Below are positions 16,625 through 25,381 of a stretch of DNA of 64,000 bases, in pieces. Both the position numbers and the translations under genes were made by a program. The notes beneath the pieces were generated by a model. The model saw only the letters and a program-made list of their open reading frames with translations, did not search any database and was not told the DNA's origin. Source of the stretch: Anaerobranca californiensis DSM 14826 (GTDB lineage Bacteria; Bacillota; Proteinivoracia; Proteinivoracales; Proteinivoracaceae); contig NZ_FRAI01000005.1 in assembly GCF_900142275.1 (NCBI RefSeq), positions 62,001 through 126,000 of the forward strand, read 5' to 3'. Position 1 is the stretch's first letter, and the number at the start of each line of letters is the position of its first letter.

Positions 16625-18385
16625 TTATACTTCCATAATTATTGGTAAGATCATTGGTTTTCTTCGGGTTTTTTCATATAGGGATTTCCCTAATTGATCT
16701 CTAATGGCTTGTTTTAATTGGGCCCATTCTTTAATATTTCTATCTCTACACTTTTCTAGTGATTGTGAAACAATAGCTTTAGCTTCTTCAATTAACTGTT
16801 CAGATTCTCTAACATAAACAAAACCTCTAGAAACTATATCAGGACCTGCGATAATTTTGTTTGTCCCTTTTTGTAAAGTAACTACTACTACTAAAATTCC
16901 ATCTAATGAAAGTTGTTTTCTATCCCTTAGTACAATATTTCCAACATCCCCTACTCCAAGGCCATCTATTAAAATATATCCTGAGGGAACACTACCGGTT
17001 ATTTTTGCCTTTTCTTTTCCAATTTCTAGAACATCACCGATTTCTATAGTAAATATGTTCTCTCTACTAATCCCTAATGTCTCACCAATTTTTGCCAAAT
17101 GAATGCAATGTCTGTATTCTCCATGGATAGGAACCAAGTATTTAGGTCTTACTAAGTTAATCATCATCTTCAATTCCTCTTGACTGGCATGACCAGAGAC
17201 ATGGATACCTGATACTGACTCATATACAACATCTGCTCCTCTTTTAAAGAGATTGTTAATAGTTTTAGAAACCAGTTTCTCATTACCTGGTATAGGAGAA
17301 GCAGCGATTACCACTGTATCCCCAGGTGCTATTTCAACCTTTCTATGTTCTGAATTGGCCATTCTTGTCAAAGCAGACATGGGCTCTCCCTGACTACCAG
17401 TGGTAATCATTACAATTTGGTCATAATTATAGGCATCTAAGTCATCTAGTTCAATTAACATTCCTTTAGGCACATTTAAATAGCCGAGTTCCATTGCTGT
17501 ATTTACAACATTAATCATACTCCTACCATTGATACAAACTTTTTTGTTATATTTATAAGCTGCATCTAAAACTTGTTGAATTCTGTGGACATTAGAAGCA
17601 AATGTAGCGATAATAATACGACTTTTAGCTAACCGGAATATTTCATCGATAGTATTACCAACAACCCTTTCAGACATAGTAAAACCAGGTCTTTCGGCAT
17701 TGGTACAATCGGCGAATAAGGCTAATACACCTTTTCTACTAATTTCAGAAATCCTTTGAAAATCAGTTATTTGCCCATCAACGGGAGTTTGATCTATTTT
17801 AAAGTCACCAGTATGCAGAATTGTTCCTACGGGAGTAGTTATTGCCATTCCTACAGAATCAGGAATACTATGGTTGACTCGGAAAAACTCAACTTTAAAG
17901 TTTTTTCCAATTTCTATGGTACTGTTCGGTTGTATTACATTTAAATTTACAGAATTTAAAATATTGTGTTCCCTTAATTTGTTTTCTAATAAACCTAAAG
18001 TTAATTTTGTTCCATAAACTGGTTTATTTACGTATTTTAAAATATAAGGCAAACCACCAATGTGATCTTCATGGCCATGGGTTAGTAAGATTGCTTTTAC
18101 TTTATCAAGGTTATCTGTTAAATAAGTAAAGTCTGGAATTACTAAGTCAATTCCTAACATATCCTCTTCTGGAAATTTTAGCCCTCCATCAATAACTAAA
18201 ATTTCATCTTTGAATTCCACAACATACATGTTTTTACCTATTTCGCCGACCCCACCTAAAGAAATAAATTTTATTGTTTCTTCTTTTTGTGTACGACGTC
18301 TTTTAGCACTTTTATTGCCATTGATTTTATTACCATTTCCATTGCTGGATTTATTGTTTGTTTGTGAAGAACTATTGTTTGTCAT
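16625..18385 (-). CDS. rnj: ribonuclease J
   Basis: RNase J is a metallo-beta-lactamase/beta-CASP nuclease with 5'-to-3' exonuclease and endonuclease activity in mRNA turnover and 16S maturation. The metal motif HGHEDH is at residues 103-108 and GEIGKN at 48-52. DGGLKFPEEDMLGID is like RNase J1, whereas the position behind dapA is that of J2 (ymfA) in B. subtilis. The first 36 residues are a low-complexity Asn/Ser/Gly/Lys stretch with an RRR patch, absent from B. subtilis J1 and J2, so the protein is 586 residues. The ribosome site GGAGGTG is 13 bases from the ATG, rather far, with no better start in frame. Confidence 0.93.
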   Translation of the reverse strand: MTNNSSSQTNNKSSNGNGNKINGNKSAKRRRTQKEETIKFISLGGVGEIGKNMYVVEFKDEILVIDGGLKFPEEDMLGIDLVIPDFTYLTDNLDKVKAILLTHGHEDHIGGLPYILKYVNKPVYGTKLTLGLLENKLREHNILNSVNLNVIQPNSTIEIGKNFKVEFFRVNHSIPDSVGMAITTPVGTILHTGDFKIDQTPVDGQITDFQRISEISRKGVLALFADCTNAERPGFTMSERVVGNTIDEIFRLAKSRIIIATFASNVHRIQQVLDAAYKYNKKVCINGRSMINVVNTAMELGYLNVPKGMLIELDDLDAYNYDQIVMITTGSQGEPMSALTRMANSEHRKVEIAPGDTVVIAASPIPGNEKLVSKTINNLFKRGADVVYESVSGIHVSGHASQEELKMMINLVRPKYLVPIHGEYRHCIHLAKIGETLGISRENIFTIEIGDVLEIGKEKAKITGSVPSGYILIDGLGVGDVGNIVLRDRKQLSLDGILVVVVTLQKGTNKIIAGPDIVSRGFVYVRESEQLIEEAKAIVSQSLEKCRDRNIKEWAQLKQAIRDQLGKSLYEKTRRKPMILPIIMEV

Positions 18386-18453
18386 TCTAAAAAAATTACA
18401 CCTCCGAATTTACTTTTATTATTAGTTTAACCCGAACACAACCAATTAAAGTT

Positions 18454-18482
18454 ATTATACACTAATTGGATAAAAAAAACAA
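18454..18482 (-). promoter_or_regulatory. promoter of the RNase J gene, overlapping the dapA terminator tail
   Basis: The minus strand has TTGTTT (18477-18482), 17 bases, then TATAAT (18454-18459) with an upstream TG (extended -10). The -35 lies at the start of the T tract of the dapA terminator. Confidence 0.75.
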
Positions 18483-18518
18483 TTAGAAATTAAAGCAGGA
18501 AATTATTCCTGCTTTAAT
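18477..18518 (-). terminator. terminator with the dapA stop codon in its loop
   Basis: Minus-strand arms of 13 perfect pairs (18506-18518 with 18489-18501, ATTAAAGCAGGAA type) enclose a 4-base loop holding the TAA stop (18505-18503). A T-rich tail ending in eight T follows a few bases later. Confidence 0.85.
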
Positions 18519-19381
18519 TCTTCTAGAGTTTTTTTAATTAGTTCTACAGTACTATCATTAGGTGAACATAGGGGAAGTCTACACTGACCTGCATTAAATC
18601 CTATTAAATTCATAGCTAACTTTACAGGGATAGGGTTACTCTCAACAAATAAATTTTTAAAAATAGGCATTAATTTTAAATGGATCGCTGTAGCTTTTTT
18701 TACATCACCCTTTGAAAAACTTTCAATCATTTCTTTAATTTCTTTACCTACGATATGGCTAGCCACAGATACAACACCAATTGCTCCAACGGAAAGCATA
18801 GGTAAAGTTAATGAATCATCTCCGCTTAATACCTGGATATTTTCTCCACAAAGTCTAATGATCTCACTGACCTGATTTAAATCTCCTGATGCTTCTTTAA
18901 TCGCTACTATATTTTTAATCTTGGCTAATTCTTTTATAGTTCCCGGTAATAAATTACAGCCAGTTCTAGAGGGGACATTATATAGCATAATAGGTAATGT
19001 TGTGCTTTGGGCAATTTTTTCAAAATGTAAATATAAACCTTTTTGAGTTGGTTTATTGTAATATGGAGTTACAACCATTATTCCATCAATGCCCTTGTTT
19101 TCAAATTCCTTGATTGTTCTTATGGTTTCTTCAGTGTTGTTTCCACCAACACCTACTATTACTTTACCCCGTCCTTTTAATCCCGCCATTACCTCTTCTA
19201 CAAGCTTAAGTTTTTCATTTAAAGCCAAGGTGGGGGATTCCCCTGTGGTTCCAATTAAAACTAATCCATCATTTCCATTTTCCATTAAATATTCAGCAAT
19301 TCTTTTTGCCTCTTGATAGTTTACCTTTCCTTCAGTATCGAAGGGGGTAATCATAGCAGTTAATAATCTACCAAAAATCAT
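18503..19381 (-). CDS. dapA: 4-hydroxy-tetrahydrodipicolinate synthase
   Basis: DapA condenses pyruvate with aspartate semialdehyde, the first step committed to diaminopimelate, lysine and spore dipicolinate. The Schiff-base lysine is K162 (IKEASGD), the catalytic tyrosine is Y134 (LYNVPSRTG), and GTTGESP (about 44-50) is the pyruvate-binding loop. The length (292) is normal. The start ATG follows GAGGTGATA. It lies 19 bases behind dapG in the dpaA-dpaB-asd-dapG-dapA group, so its product can feed dpaAB directly during sporulation. The terminator is built into the last codons. Confidence 0.96.
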   Translation of the reverse strand: MIFGRLLTAMITPFDTEGKVNYQEAKRIAEYLMENGNDGLVLIGTTGESPTLALNEKLKLVEEVMAGLKGRGKVIVGVGGNNTEETIRTIKEFENKGIDGIMVVTPYYNKPTQKGLYLHFEKIAQSTTLPIMLYNVPSRTGCNLLPGTIKELAKIKNIVAIKEASGDLNQVSEIIRLCGENIQVLSGDDSLTLPMLSVGAIGVVSVASHIVGKEIKEMIESFSKGDVKKATAIHLKLMPIFKNLFVESNPIPVKLAMNLIGFNAGQCRLPLCSPNDSTVELIKKTLEELKQE

Positions 19382-19400
19382 TAAAATATCACCTCTTTTT

Positions 19401-20603
19401 TTATATTAAGTGGTTATGCAATGCTTTAATGCAATCAATTGCATATTTACTTTCTACTAATATAGAAATATTGATATGGGAATCAGCAGTTTGAATAATG
19501 GGGACATTTAACTCTACTAAAGGTTGTAAAATTTTAGCCATTACTCCCGGCTTACCCTTCATAGCTACACCTACAACGGTTATTTTGGTGCAATTTTCCG
19601 TATACTCAAAATCCACTTCTGCTCCTTTTAAAGTTTGTATTACTGTTTCTGTTTCATTGCCATTCACTACAAATGCTTTGGTGTAAGGTGATATCGAAAT
19701 TAAATCTAAGCTGATACCTTTTGTAGCTAACTTGTCAAGAAGATCATAATCTTTTTGTGGTTCATAATTGTTAGTGTTAATTTTAAAATGGGTTAATCCA
19801 TCGATATTAGCAATACCTGTAATAATTCTCGAATGCTCCCATTTATCTTTACTACTGTGATCATGATGGGTAATTAATGTTCCAATGTTTTGGGATACTA
19901 ATGACTTAATCCATAAGTTGACATCATGTTGCATTGCAATTTCAACTGCCCGTGGATGAATAACTTTTGCTCCATCATGGGCTAAATTAAAGACTTCCTG
20001 GTATGTTATTTCATTAATTATTTTAGCTTCTGGTACAACTCGGGGATCTGCTGTCATTATACCTTCCACATCAGTGTAAATTTCTATATCTTTAGCATTT
20101 AAAGCTATACCTAAAGCTACAGCAGTAATATCGCTACCTCCCCGTCCTAAAGTAGTGATTTCTCCTTCTTCTGTTATTCCCTGAAAACCAGTAGCTATTA
20201 CTACTGAATATTCTTTAAAATAATTTTCTATTTTGGTAGTATCAATTTTCTTTATTTTAGCGTCTGTAAAGTTATTATCTGTATATATTCCCATATTCCA
20301 TCCTGTTACAATTTTACACTTGATACCATATCCATCGAAATTACTTCCCAAAATAGCCGCTGAAATTTTTTCACCACAGGATAATAAAATATCTTGTTTA
20401 TCTTTTGAAGTTTTCTTTTTATCAATTAACCCCAACAAGGTATCTGTTGCATAAGGAGCCCCTTTTCTTCCCATAGCTGAAACAACTACTAAAAATTTTG
20501 TCTGGGGATTTTGAGCTATTTGTGCAGCTATCTTTTTAACAATCATTTCCCTTTGTTCTGCAGTAGCTAAAGAGGTTCCTCCAAATTTCTGAACGATAAT
20601 CAC
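19401..20603 (-). CDS. dapG: aspartate kinase (DapG type)
   Basis: It phosphorylates aspartate as the entry step to diaminopimelate, lysine, threonine and methionine. The N terminus IIVQKFGGTSL and the internal GFQGITEEGEITTLGRGGSD are the kinase signatures. Two ACT domains occupy the C-terminal third. I call it DapG because it is encoded between asd and dapA, as in the B. subtilis diaminopimelate-regulated isozyme. The start is taken as GTG at 20603, 7 bases after AAAGGAGAG; the TTG eight codons earlier overlaps the asd stop and lies upstream of that ribosome site. There is no lysine riboswitch, the gap to asd being only 20 bases. Confidence 0.93.
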   Translation of the reverse strand: MIIVQKFGGTSLATAEQREMIVKKIAAQIAQNPQTKFLVVVSAMGRKGAPYATDTLLGLIDKKKTSKDKQDILLSCGEKISAAILGSNFDGYGIKCKIVTGWNMGIYTDNNFTDAKIKKIDTTKIENYFKEYSVVIATGFQGITEEGEITTLGRGGSDITAVALGIALNAKDIEIYTDVEGIMTADPRVVPEAKIINEITYQEVFNLAHDGAKVIHPRAVEIAMQHDVNLWIKSLVSQNIGTLITHHDHSSKDKWEHSRIITGIANIDGLTHFKINTNNYEPQKDYDLLDKLATKGISLDLISISPYTKAFVVNGNETETVIQTLKGAEVDFEYTENCTKITVVGVAMKGKPGVMAKILQPLVELNVPIIQTADSHINISILVESKYAIDCIKALHNHLI

Positions 20604-20623
20604 GGCAAATCTCTCCTTTAGGG

Positions 20624-21658
20624 TCAAATTAAATTATTTTCTATTAGATAAAGTAAAATTTGAAGTCCATTGTAGGCAGCACCTTTTCTAACATTATCAG
20701 CAACAATCCACATGTTTAGTCCATGTTCCACTGAATTGTCTCGACGTATTCTACCTACAAAAACTTCATTTTTCCCTGCCACATGTAATGGTGTTGGATA
20801 AAGTTGATTTTTTATATCATCCATTACGATGACAGATTGCTGATTTTTAAGATATTCTTTAAATTCTTCAATATTTATATCTTGATAGGTTTCTACATTA
20901 ACTGATTCACTGTGACATCTAAAAACAGGTACCCTAACTGTGGTAACGGTAATAGGGAGTTTAGGAATATTTAAAATTTTTCTTGTCTCATTGATCATTT
21001 TGTGTTCTTCTTTAGTGTATCCATCATCCTCAAATAAATCTATTTGAGGTAAGATATTATTAAACATCTGATAAAAGACCTTATCTGCTGCTACTGGTAA
21101 TACCTTAGGTTCATAGGTCGTTCCCTTTCCATAAGCCAATATTTGATTATTTAATTCATCCACACCCTTTTGACCTGCTCCTGAAACACTTTGATAGGTA
21201 GAGACTACTACCCTTTTCAAGCCATAAAGATCTTCAATGTGTTTTAAAATAACAGCCAATTGAATTGTTGAACAGTTGGGATTTGCAATAATTTTACCTT
21301 GAAATCGGTGTAATTCATGGCCATTTACCTCAGGAACAATCAATGGTATATCTTTATCCATGCGAAAATAGCTGCTGTTATCTATGACAATTGTATTATT
21401 TTTTGCAAATAAAGGTCCATAATTTTTACTTATTGAAGAACCAGCACAGAAAAATGCCACATCTATCTTTTCCTCTAAAGCATCTTCTACTGTAATCAAT
21501 TCTATTGTTTTATCTTTAAACTGTACTTTTTGTCCTTTTGACCTTGCCGATGCCACTAAATAAAGATTATTTACTATATCCCATTGGGCAAGGGAGCTTA
21601 AAAACTCCCTCCCAACTAATCCTGTAGCACCAACTATAGCAATATTATATTTTTTCAC
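20624..21658 (-). CDS. asd: aspartate-semialdehyde dehydrogenase
   Basis: Asd reduces aspartyl phosphate to aspartate semialdehyde with NADPH. The nucleotide-binding loop GATGLVGREF is at residues 10-19, and the active-site cysteine is C129 in ANPNCSTIQ. The length of 344 is normal. The start is GTG at 21658 after a GTAGGTGATA site. It lies 8 bases behind dpaB and 20 bases before dapG, so the dipicolinate and aspartate-pathway genes appear to be one unit in which Asd and DapA supply the dpaAB substrate. Confidence 0.95.
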   Translation of the reverse strand: MKKYNIAIVGATGLVGREFLSSLAQWDIVNNLYLVASARSKGQKVQFKDKTIELITVEDALEEKIDVAFFCAGSSISKNYGPLFAKNNTIVIDNSSYFRMDKDIPLIVPEVNGHELHRFQGKIIANPNCSTIQLAVILKHIEDLYGLKRVVVSTYQSVSGAGQKGVDELNNQILAYGKGTTYEPKVLPVAADKVFYQMFNNILPQIDLFEDDGYTKEEHKMINETRKILNIPKLPITVTTVRVPVFRCHSESVNVETYQDINIEEFKEYLKNQQSVIVMDDIKNQLYPTPLHVAGKNEVFVGRIRRDNSVEHGLNMWIVADNVRKGAAYNGLQILLYLIENNLI

Positions 21659-21666
21659 ATTATCAC

Positions 21667-22251
21667 CTACTTATATTGAATTATTATTGGTTGTATTTGT
21701 TTTTTATTGAGGGCTGCTATTATAGTTTCCTCTAACTTATTCAAGTCAGCTACTATAGAAAAAGGTTTAGTTTGCGGCTCATCTTGCCCGAAAGGTACAA
21801 AATAGATGTTTTTTTGAGCTAATAATTTACCTAAGTTTACTGCATTTTGACTTAAGGCATCATTAGTAGCAATAGCTAAAACAACGGGTTTGTCATTTCG
21901 AAGATGGGCTTTAATCGCCATCATAGCTCCATTATCGGTTATGGCATTTGCAAGTTTTGCTAAAGTGTTCCCAGTACAGGGAAGTACAATGAGAATATCT
22001 AAAAAATTACTAGGCCCAATAGGTTCAGCTTCTACAATAGTTTGAATAACCTTTTTATCTGTTATTTCTTCTAATATTTTGATCCAATCTTCCCCTTTGC
22101 CAAATTTGGTATCTGTTTTTATAGAATTAGATATTACTGGAAAAAGTTCATAGCCCTTATCTTTTAATTTTATCAAAGGTTGTATTATTTTGGCAATAGT
22201 ACAATGGGAACCTGTTACAACAACACCAATTTTCAGTTTATTGTTAGTCAT
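21667..22251 (-). CDS. dpaB: dipicolinate synthase subunit B
   Basis: DpaB is the flavoprotein-fold subunit of dipicolinate synthase, which oxidises dihydrodipicolinate to the spore-core chelator dipicolinic acid in the mother cell. The N terminus KIGVVVTGSHCTIAK and the later VLPCTGNTLAKLANAITD match the SpoVFB family. The start is ATG at 22251 after GGGAGGGG and overlaps the dpaA stop by 8 bases; the upstream in-frame ATG at 22284 lacks a ribosome site. The length (194) is normal. Expression is presumably late mother-cell specific, but I see no sigma-K promoter good enough to annotate. Confidence 0.94.
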   Translation of the reverse strand: MTNNKLKIGVVVTGSHCTIAKIIQPLIKLKDKGYELFPVISNSIKTDTKFGKGEDWIKILEEITDKKVIQTIVEAEPIGPSNFLDILIVLPCTGNTLAKLANAITDNGAMMAIKAHLRNDKPVVLAIATNDALSQNAVNLGKLLAQKNIYFVPFGQDEPQTKPFSIVADLNKLEETIIAALNKKQIQPIIIQYK

Positions 22252-23119
22252 AGTTTTCCCCTCCCAAAAATTTAGAATATACATAGGCTAAGATTTTTGC
22301 AGCTGTTTTGGGAGCTACAATACCTGGTAAACCAGGTGCTAACAAAGCCTTTATTCCCTTCTCCTTTGCATAGTCAAAATCTACTCCCCCTGGAGCTGAA
22401 GCTATATCTATAATTACTTCACAGTTTAAACAATAATCTAGTTTTTCTTTAGGAAGTACTAAACTTGGTGCTGTATTATAAATGAAATCCATTTTGGGCA
22501 ATATTTCATCTAATTCTTGTGAAGTCACTGGAGTAAATCCCATCTCGAAGGCTCTAGCTAGATTAACTTTATTTCTAGCATATACATATACTTTACTATC
22601 TAGACCTTTTAATAATCTAGCCAAAGTCATACCACATCTACCTAAACCAATTACCAATGAATTACTATTATGAATAGTTATTTCACTATTTTCCATAGCC
22701 ATTTGTATAGCTCCCTCTGCTGAAGGAATGGAATTTAAAATAGCAAGTTCATCATCTTCAGCTACTTCTAATAGATTAATTTGGTAAATATTACAATAAT
22801 CTTTAAACCATTGTCTAGCAAATCCTATTATAATCTGTGAATTTGCAGGTAGAATTTTAAAAAAATCTTCATCTATTATAATATTTTTAGAAGAATATTT
22901 ACTTCTCACTTCACCCTTTACTTTAGTCCCTGATAAAGGAAAAATTAGTACTGGATATTCACTTTTAATTAGCTGTTCCTTTAATTTTATTAAATCAAAT
23001 TCCCCATATCCTAATTTATCGAAACCCCAGAGTTTAATTACAAACCCCTTTTCTTCTAGCAATTTTTTTAAATAAATATCACGATCATCTCCACCAATAA
23101 TATGAAGAACTCTATCCAT
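22244..23119 (-). CDS. dpaA: dipicolinate synthase subunit A
   Basis: DpaA is the NAD(P)-binding subunit of dipicolinate synthase. The Rossmann motif VIGLGRCGMTLARLL is near residue 155. The N-terminal domain starts MDRVLHIIGGDDRDIYLKKL, the typical SpoVFA opening that contains GGDxR. The ATG at 23119 follows GGGAGGTGATAATT, the best ribosome site in this region, so the 16 upstream codons are untranslated. Only 48 bases separate it from the preceding terminator. They contain CATATGATG, which loosely recalls a sigma-K -10, but no matching -35 is visible. Confidence 0.94.
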   Translation of the reverse strand: MDRVLHIIGGDDRDIYLKKLLEEKGFVIKLWGFDKLGYGEFDLIKLKEQLIKSEYPVLIFPLSGTKVKGEVRSKYSSKNIIIDEDFFKILPANSQIIIGFARQWFKDYCNIYQINLLEVAEDDELAILNSIPSAEGAIQMAMENSEITIHNSNSLVIGLGRCGMTLARLLKGLDSKVYVYARNKVNLARAFEMGFTPVTSQELDEILPKMDFIYNTAPSLVLPKEKLDYCLNCEVIIDIASAPGGVDFDYAKEKGIKALLAPGLPGIVAPKTAAKILAYVYSKFLGGENYD

Positions 23120-23167
23120 AATTATCACCTCCCCTTCCATCATATGATTTTTACCCAAAAAAGACAC

Positions 23168-23191
23168 AAAAAAAACGCCAAATGGCGTTTT
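23168..23191 (-). terminator. terminator after the glycine-zipper protein gene
   Basis: Minus-strand arms AAAACGCCA and TGGCGTTTT (23083-style numbering avoided: + strand 23083 is not involved; arms are 23172-23180 and 23183-23191) around two bases, followed by a run of T. The hairpin touches the TAA stop. Confidence 0.85.
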
Positions 23192-23696
23192 AATGTTCTT
23201 TAACTTCTTTGGCGTTATTTTCCCTCAATATTTTAATTACATTATCTTTATCTTTTTCTGAACAATTAATTATTGTAATAAAATTTCCCGCATGTAACTG
23301 TTGTTCATAATATTTAGAGTGTTCTTCAGGTATACCATAATCGATTAACCCTCCTGCCACTCCTCCTGTTAAAGTACCTGTCAGTATCCCTGCTAATGGT
23401 CCAGCGGCAATAATAGGTCCTGCACCTGGTATAATAAACAATCCTGCACCTAAGGCTAAACCAGATAATCCGCCTAAAGTACCGCCGATAATAGTTCCAT
23501 CAGCTAAATTTTGCTTTTCATAAGAAAGCTCAACTGGATAATTGCTATTGTTTTCCCCTTCACCATTTTGTTGATCTTTAACTTTATGTTTCGCTAAAAT
23601 AGAGATTTCTCCTTTTATCCCCCTTTCCCTTAACTCCTTTACAGCTTTCTCTGCTGAATAATTATCATTGAAAAATGCAATTATTTTTTTATCCAT
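23190..23696 (-). CDS. small glycine-zipper general-stress-type protein
   Basis: The 168-residue protein has three parts. Residues 1-35 (MDKKIIAFFNDNYSAEKAVK onward) look like the YflT/general-stress 17M N-terminal fold. A linker follows, then a long Gly/Ala/Leu/Ile-rich stretch (about 75-120) with GGTLGGLSGLALGAG and repeated GxxxG steps, which could insert in or dimerise at the membrane. The tail (SKYYEQQLHAGNFITIINC) is alpha/beta-like. I recognise the general type but no function. ATG at 23696 follows AAAGGAGGA. It lies between ymxH and dpaA, where Bacillus has nothing, and ends at its own terminator. Confidence 0.7.
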   Translation of the reverse strand: MDKKIIAFFNDNYSAEKAVKELRERGIKGEISILAKHKVKDQQNGEGENNSNYPVELSYEKQNLADGTIIGGTLGGLSGLALGAGLFIIPGAGPIIAAGPLAGILTGTLTGGVAGGLIDYGIPEEHSKYYEQQLHAGNFITIINCSEKDKDNVIKILRENNAKEVKEH

Positions 23697-23754
23697 GGGA
23701 ATCCTCCTTTGTTTTTTAATAGCATTCCCATGAAAATTTAAAAATAAACAGAAG

Positions 23755-24003
23755 TTAATCAGATTGAGTTATATCGATAATTATTGTATCTTCTCCAATT
23801 TTTTTAATGGATTTCCACGATATACTGCGTTTTTTTTCACTTCCCCATACCCCTTGAAATAAACCAATCCTTTCAGGGATTATAATTTCTAAGATCTGAC
23901 CTGTTTCTAGATCGATGGATAAATCACAATTACCCACTAAACCTAATTTTCGACCATCTGAATAATTTATTATCTCTTTATTTTCTAATTCAGAAAATCT
24001 CAT
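23755..24003 (-). CDS. ymxH: YlmC/YmxH-family PRC-barrel sporulation protein
   Basis: This 82-residue protein has the compact PRC-barrel pattern of YlmC/YmxH: MRFSELENKEIINYSDGRKL, then DLSIDLETGQILEIIIP and a closing SWKSIKKIGEDTIIID strand. The family is conserved in endospore formers; its molecular role is not established. In B. subtilis ymxH lies just before the dipicolinate genes, and here it is in the same place with the glycine-zipper gene between. The start ATG follows GGGAGGA. It is 16 bases behind the Spo0E-like gene, so the two are likely cotranscribed. Confidence 0.85.
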   Translation of the reverse strand: MRFSELENKEIINYSDGRKLGLVGNCDLSIDLETGQILEIIIPERIGLFQGVWGSEKKRSISWKSIKKIGEDTIIIDITQSD

Positions 24004-24019
24004 TATATTTTATCCTCCC

Positions 24020-24205
24020 TTATTTATTAGTGAGGCGATAATATTCGTTAATCTTACAATCTAAGGCTTTGCTTATTTTTAGAATTTCTTGACTATTAAT
24101 TCCTTTATCTCTATTATTTTTCTCATATTCTACTAGATTTTTCCTTAAATACTCAATTTCCTTTAGTAAATCATTTATTTTCTGAGAAATGTTGTCCTGT
24201 AACAC
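24020..24205 (-). CDS. Spo0E-like sporulation regulatory peptide
   Basis: The 61-residue protein looks like a two-helix hairpin: INDLLKEIEYLRKNL, a turn with DKGINS, then ISKALDCKINEYYRLT. The second helix resembles the SQ-x-LD-x2-I-x2-Y signature of Spo0E-type aspartyl-phosphate phosphatases that act on Spo0A-P, with SK-ALD in place of SQ-ELD. If real, it would slow entry into sporulation. The start is GTG at 24205 after AAAGGGGGA. It replaces mlpA (a peptidase gene) that lies at this spot in B. subtilis. Lysine at the usual glutamine position lowers certainty. Confidence 0.6.
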   Translation of the reverse strand: MLQDNISQKINDLLKEIEYLRKNLVEYEKNNRDKGINSQEILKISKALDCKINEYYRLTNK

Positions 24206-24261
24206 TTTTTTCCCCCTTTCTGCCTTTGAAAAATAATTCTACCTTAATCTTTAAAACTCCT

Positions 24262-25308
24262 TTATTTTTGCAGAAAATCTATATCGATTTTTTTTTGCAA
24301 TTTCTTGGCAAAAAAATCAGGACATAATAATTCATCGATAGTGACTATTTCATACCCTTGTTCTTTTATACCTCTTAAAATTATTTTTAAACCCTCTGGT
24401 GTCTGTTCAGTATTATGCATTAAAATTATCGCTCCGTTGTGTAATTTCCTTAGTACCCTTTGAGCAATTTTTTCAGGTCCAGGTCTCATCCAATCTATTG
24501 TATCTAAACTCCACAGTACATTTATCATATTATCTCTAAAACTTTGGGTAAATATTTTTTCCTCCTTTTCACCATAAGGTGGACTAAAGTATTTAGGTCT
24601 ATACTTTGTTATATCAAAGATTATTTGGTTTGTTTTTTGAATCTCTCCACTAATAGCTTCTGGAGTTAGTTTGCTCATGTATGGATCTGAGTAACCGTGA
24701 TTTCCTAATTGATGACCTTTCTGATAAATCTCTAATACTAAATCAGGGTATTTTTCAGCCCATTTACCAACCAAAAAGAAATTACCCTTTACTTCATTTT
24801 CCTCTAAGATATTTAACATTTCCCTTAAATAATCATTAAATTGATTACCCCATGATACATTAATTACTAAAGCAACTTGTTTTTTTATGGGATGCCCTCT
24901 ATATATAGGAATATTTCCAAAATCATAAATTGTTTTTTCTGGTTTAATTATATCTATAACTGGCATTACTAACTGACCTTTCTTTGCTTTAACTATTTTA
25001 TTCTTTGTCTCTTCAATATTCAAAGTTGTACCATTTAAATGGGGTATCAAACCTTTTGTTTCTAGGTCAATATAGGCATTTTGTGGTTCGTTATAGAATT
25101 CATGGGCAATGGAATGTAAGTATTTTTCCACTTCTTCCTTTTTTATTCCACCAAAATTAATAGTTCCCATTGTAACATTTGAATTAACGGTGGTAATAGA
25201 ACTATGTATTTGATAAATTATAAAAATAAATAAACTAAAGCTAGTTGTTAGTAATAATAATGTAGTCATAAGTTTTTTTAAAGTAATAGATTTTATGTAT
25301 ACAGACAT
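24262..25308 (-). CDS. ylxY: YlxY-type polysaccharide-deacetylase-like sporulation protein
   Basis: The N terminus has a membrane segment (about residues 13-33) that should anchor the protein outside the membrane. A NodB-like domain starts near residue 145. The metal/catalytic motifs are degraded: the usual TFDDG is replaced by INVSWGN, the H-x3-H site reads NHGYSDPY with the second histidine changed to aspartate, and RPPYG reads SPPYGE. The protein may therefore be non-catalytic, as the SWGN variant appears typical of YlxY. It lies next to pnp exactly as in B. subtilis. ATG at 25308 follows GGGAGGTG; a TATAAT about 35 bases above the start may be a -10. Confidence 0.85.
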   Translation of the reverse strand: MSVYIKSITLKKLMTTLLLLTTSFSLFIFIIYQIHSSITTVNSNVTMGTINFGGIKKEEVEKYLHSIAHEFYNEPQNAYIDLETKGLIPHLNGTTLNIEETKNKIVKAKKGQLVMPVIDIIKPEKTIYDFGNIPIYRGHPIKKQVALVINVSWGNQFNDYLREMLNILEENEVKGNFFLVGKWAEKYPDLVLEIYQKGHQLGNHGYSDPYMSKLTPEAISGEIQKTNQIIFDITKYRPKYFSPPYGEKEEKIFTQSFRDNMINVLWSLDTIDWMRPGPEKIAQRVLRKLHNGAIILMHNTEQTPEGLKIILRGIKEQGYEIVTIDELLCPDFFAKKLQKKIDIDFLQK

Positions 25309-25381
25309 TTGTCCACCTCCCTATAATTTGTATCATCAATACATTATATTGTTCATCTGATTATTTAGAATTTAGTTAGAC

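Noticed and set aside
20604-20660. Lysine riboswitch before the aspartate kinase gene
   Set aside because: The gap to asd is 20 bases, too short for any such element.
23120-23167. Sigma-K promoter before dpaA
   Set aside because: CATATGATG resembles a -10, but no acceptable -35 is present at the right distance.
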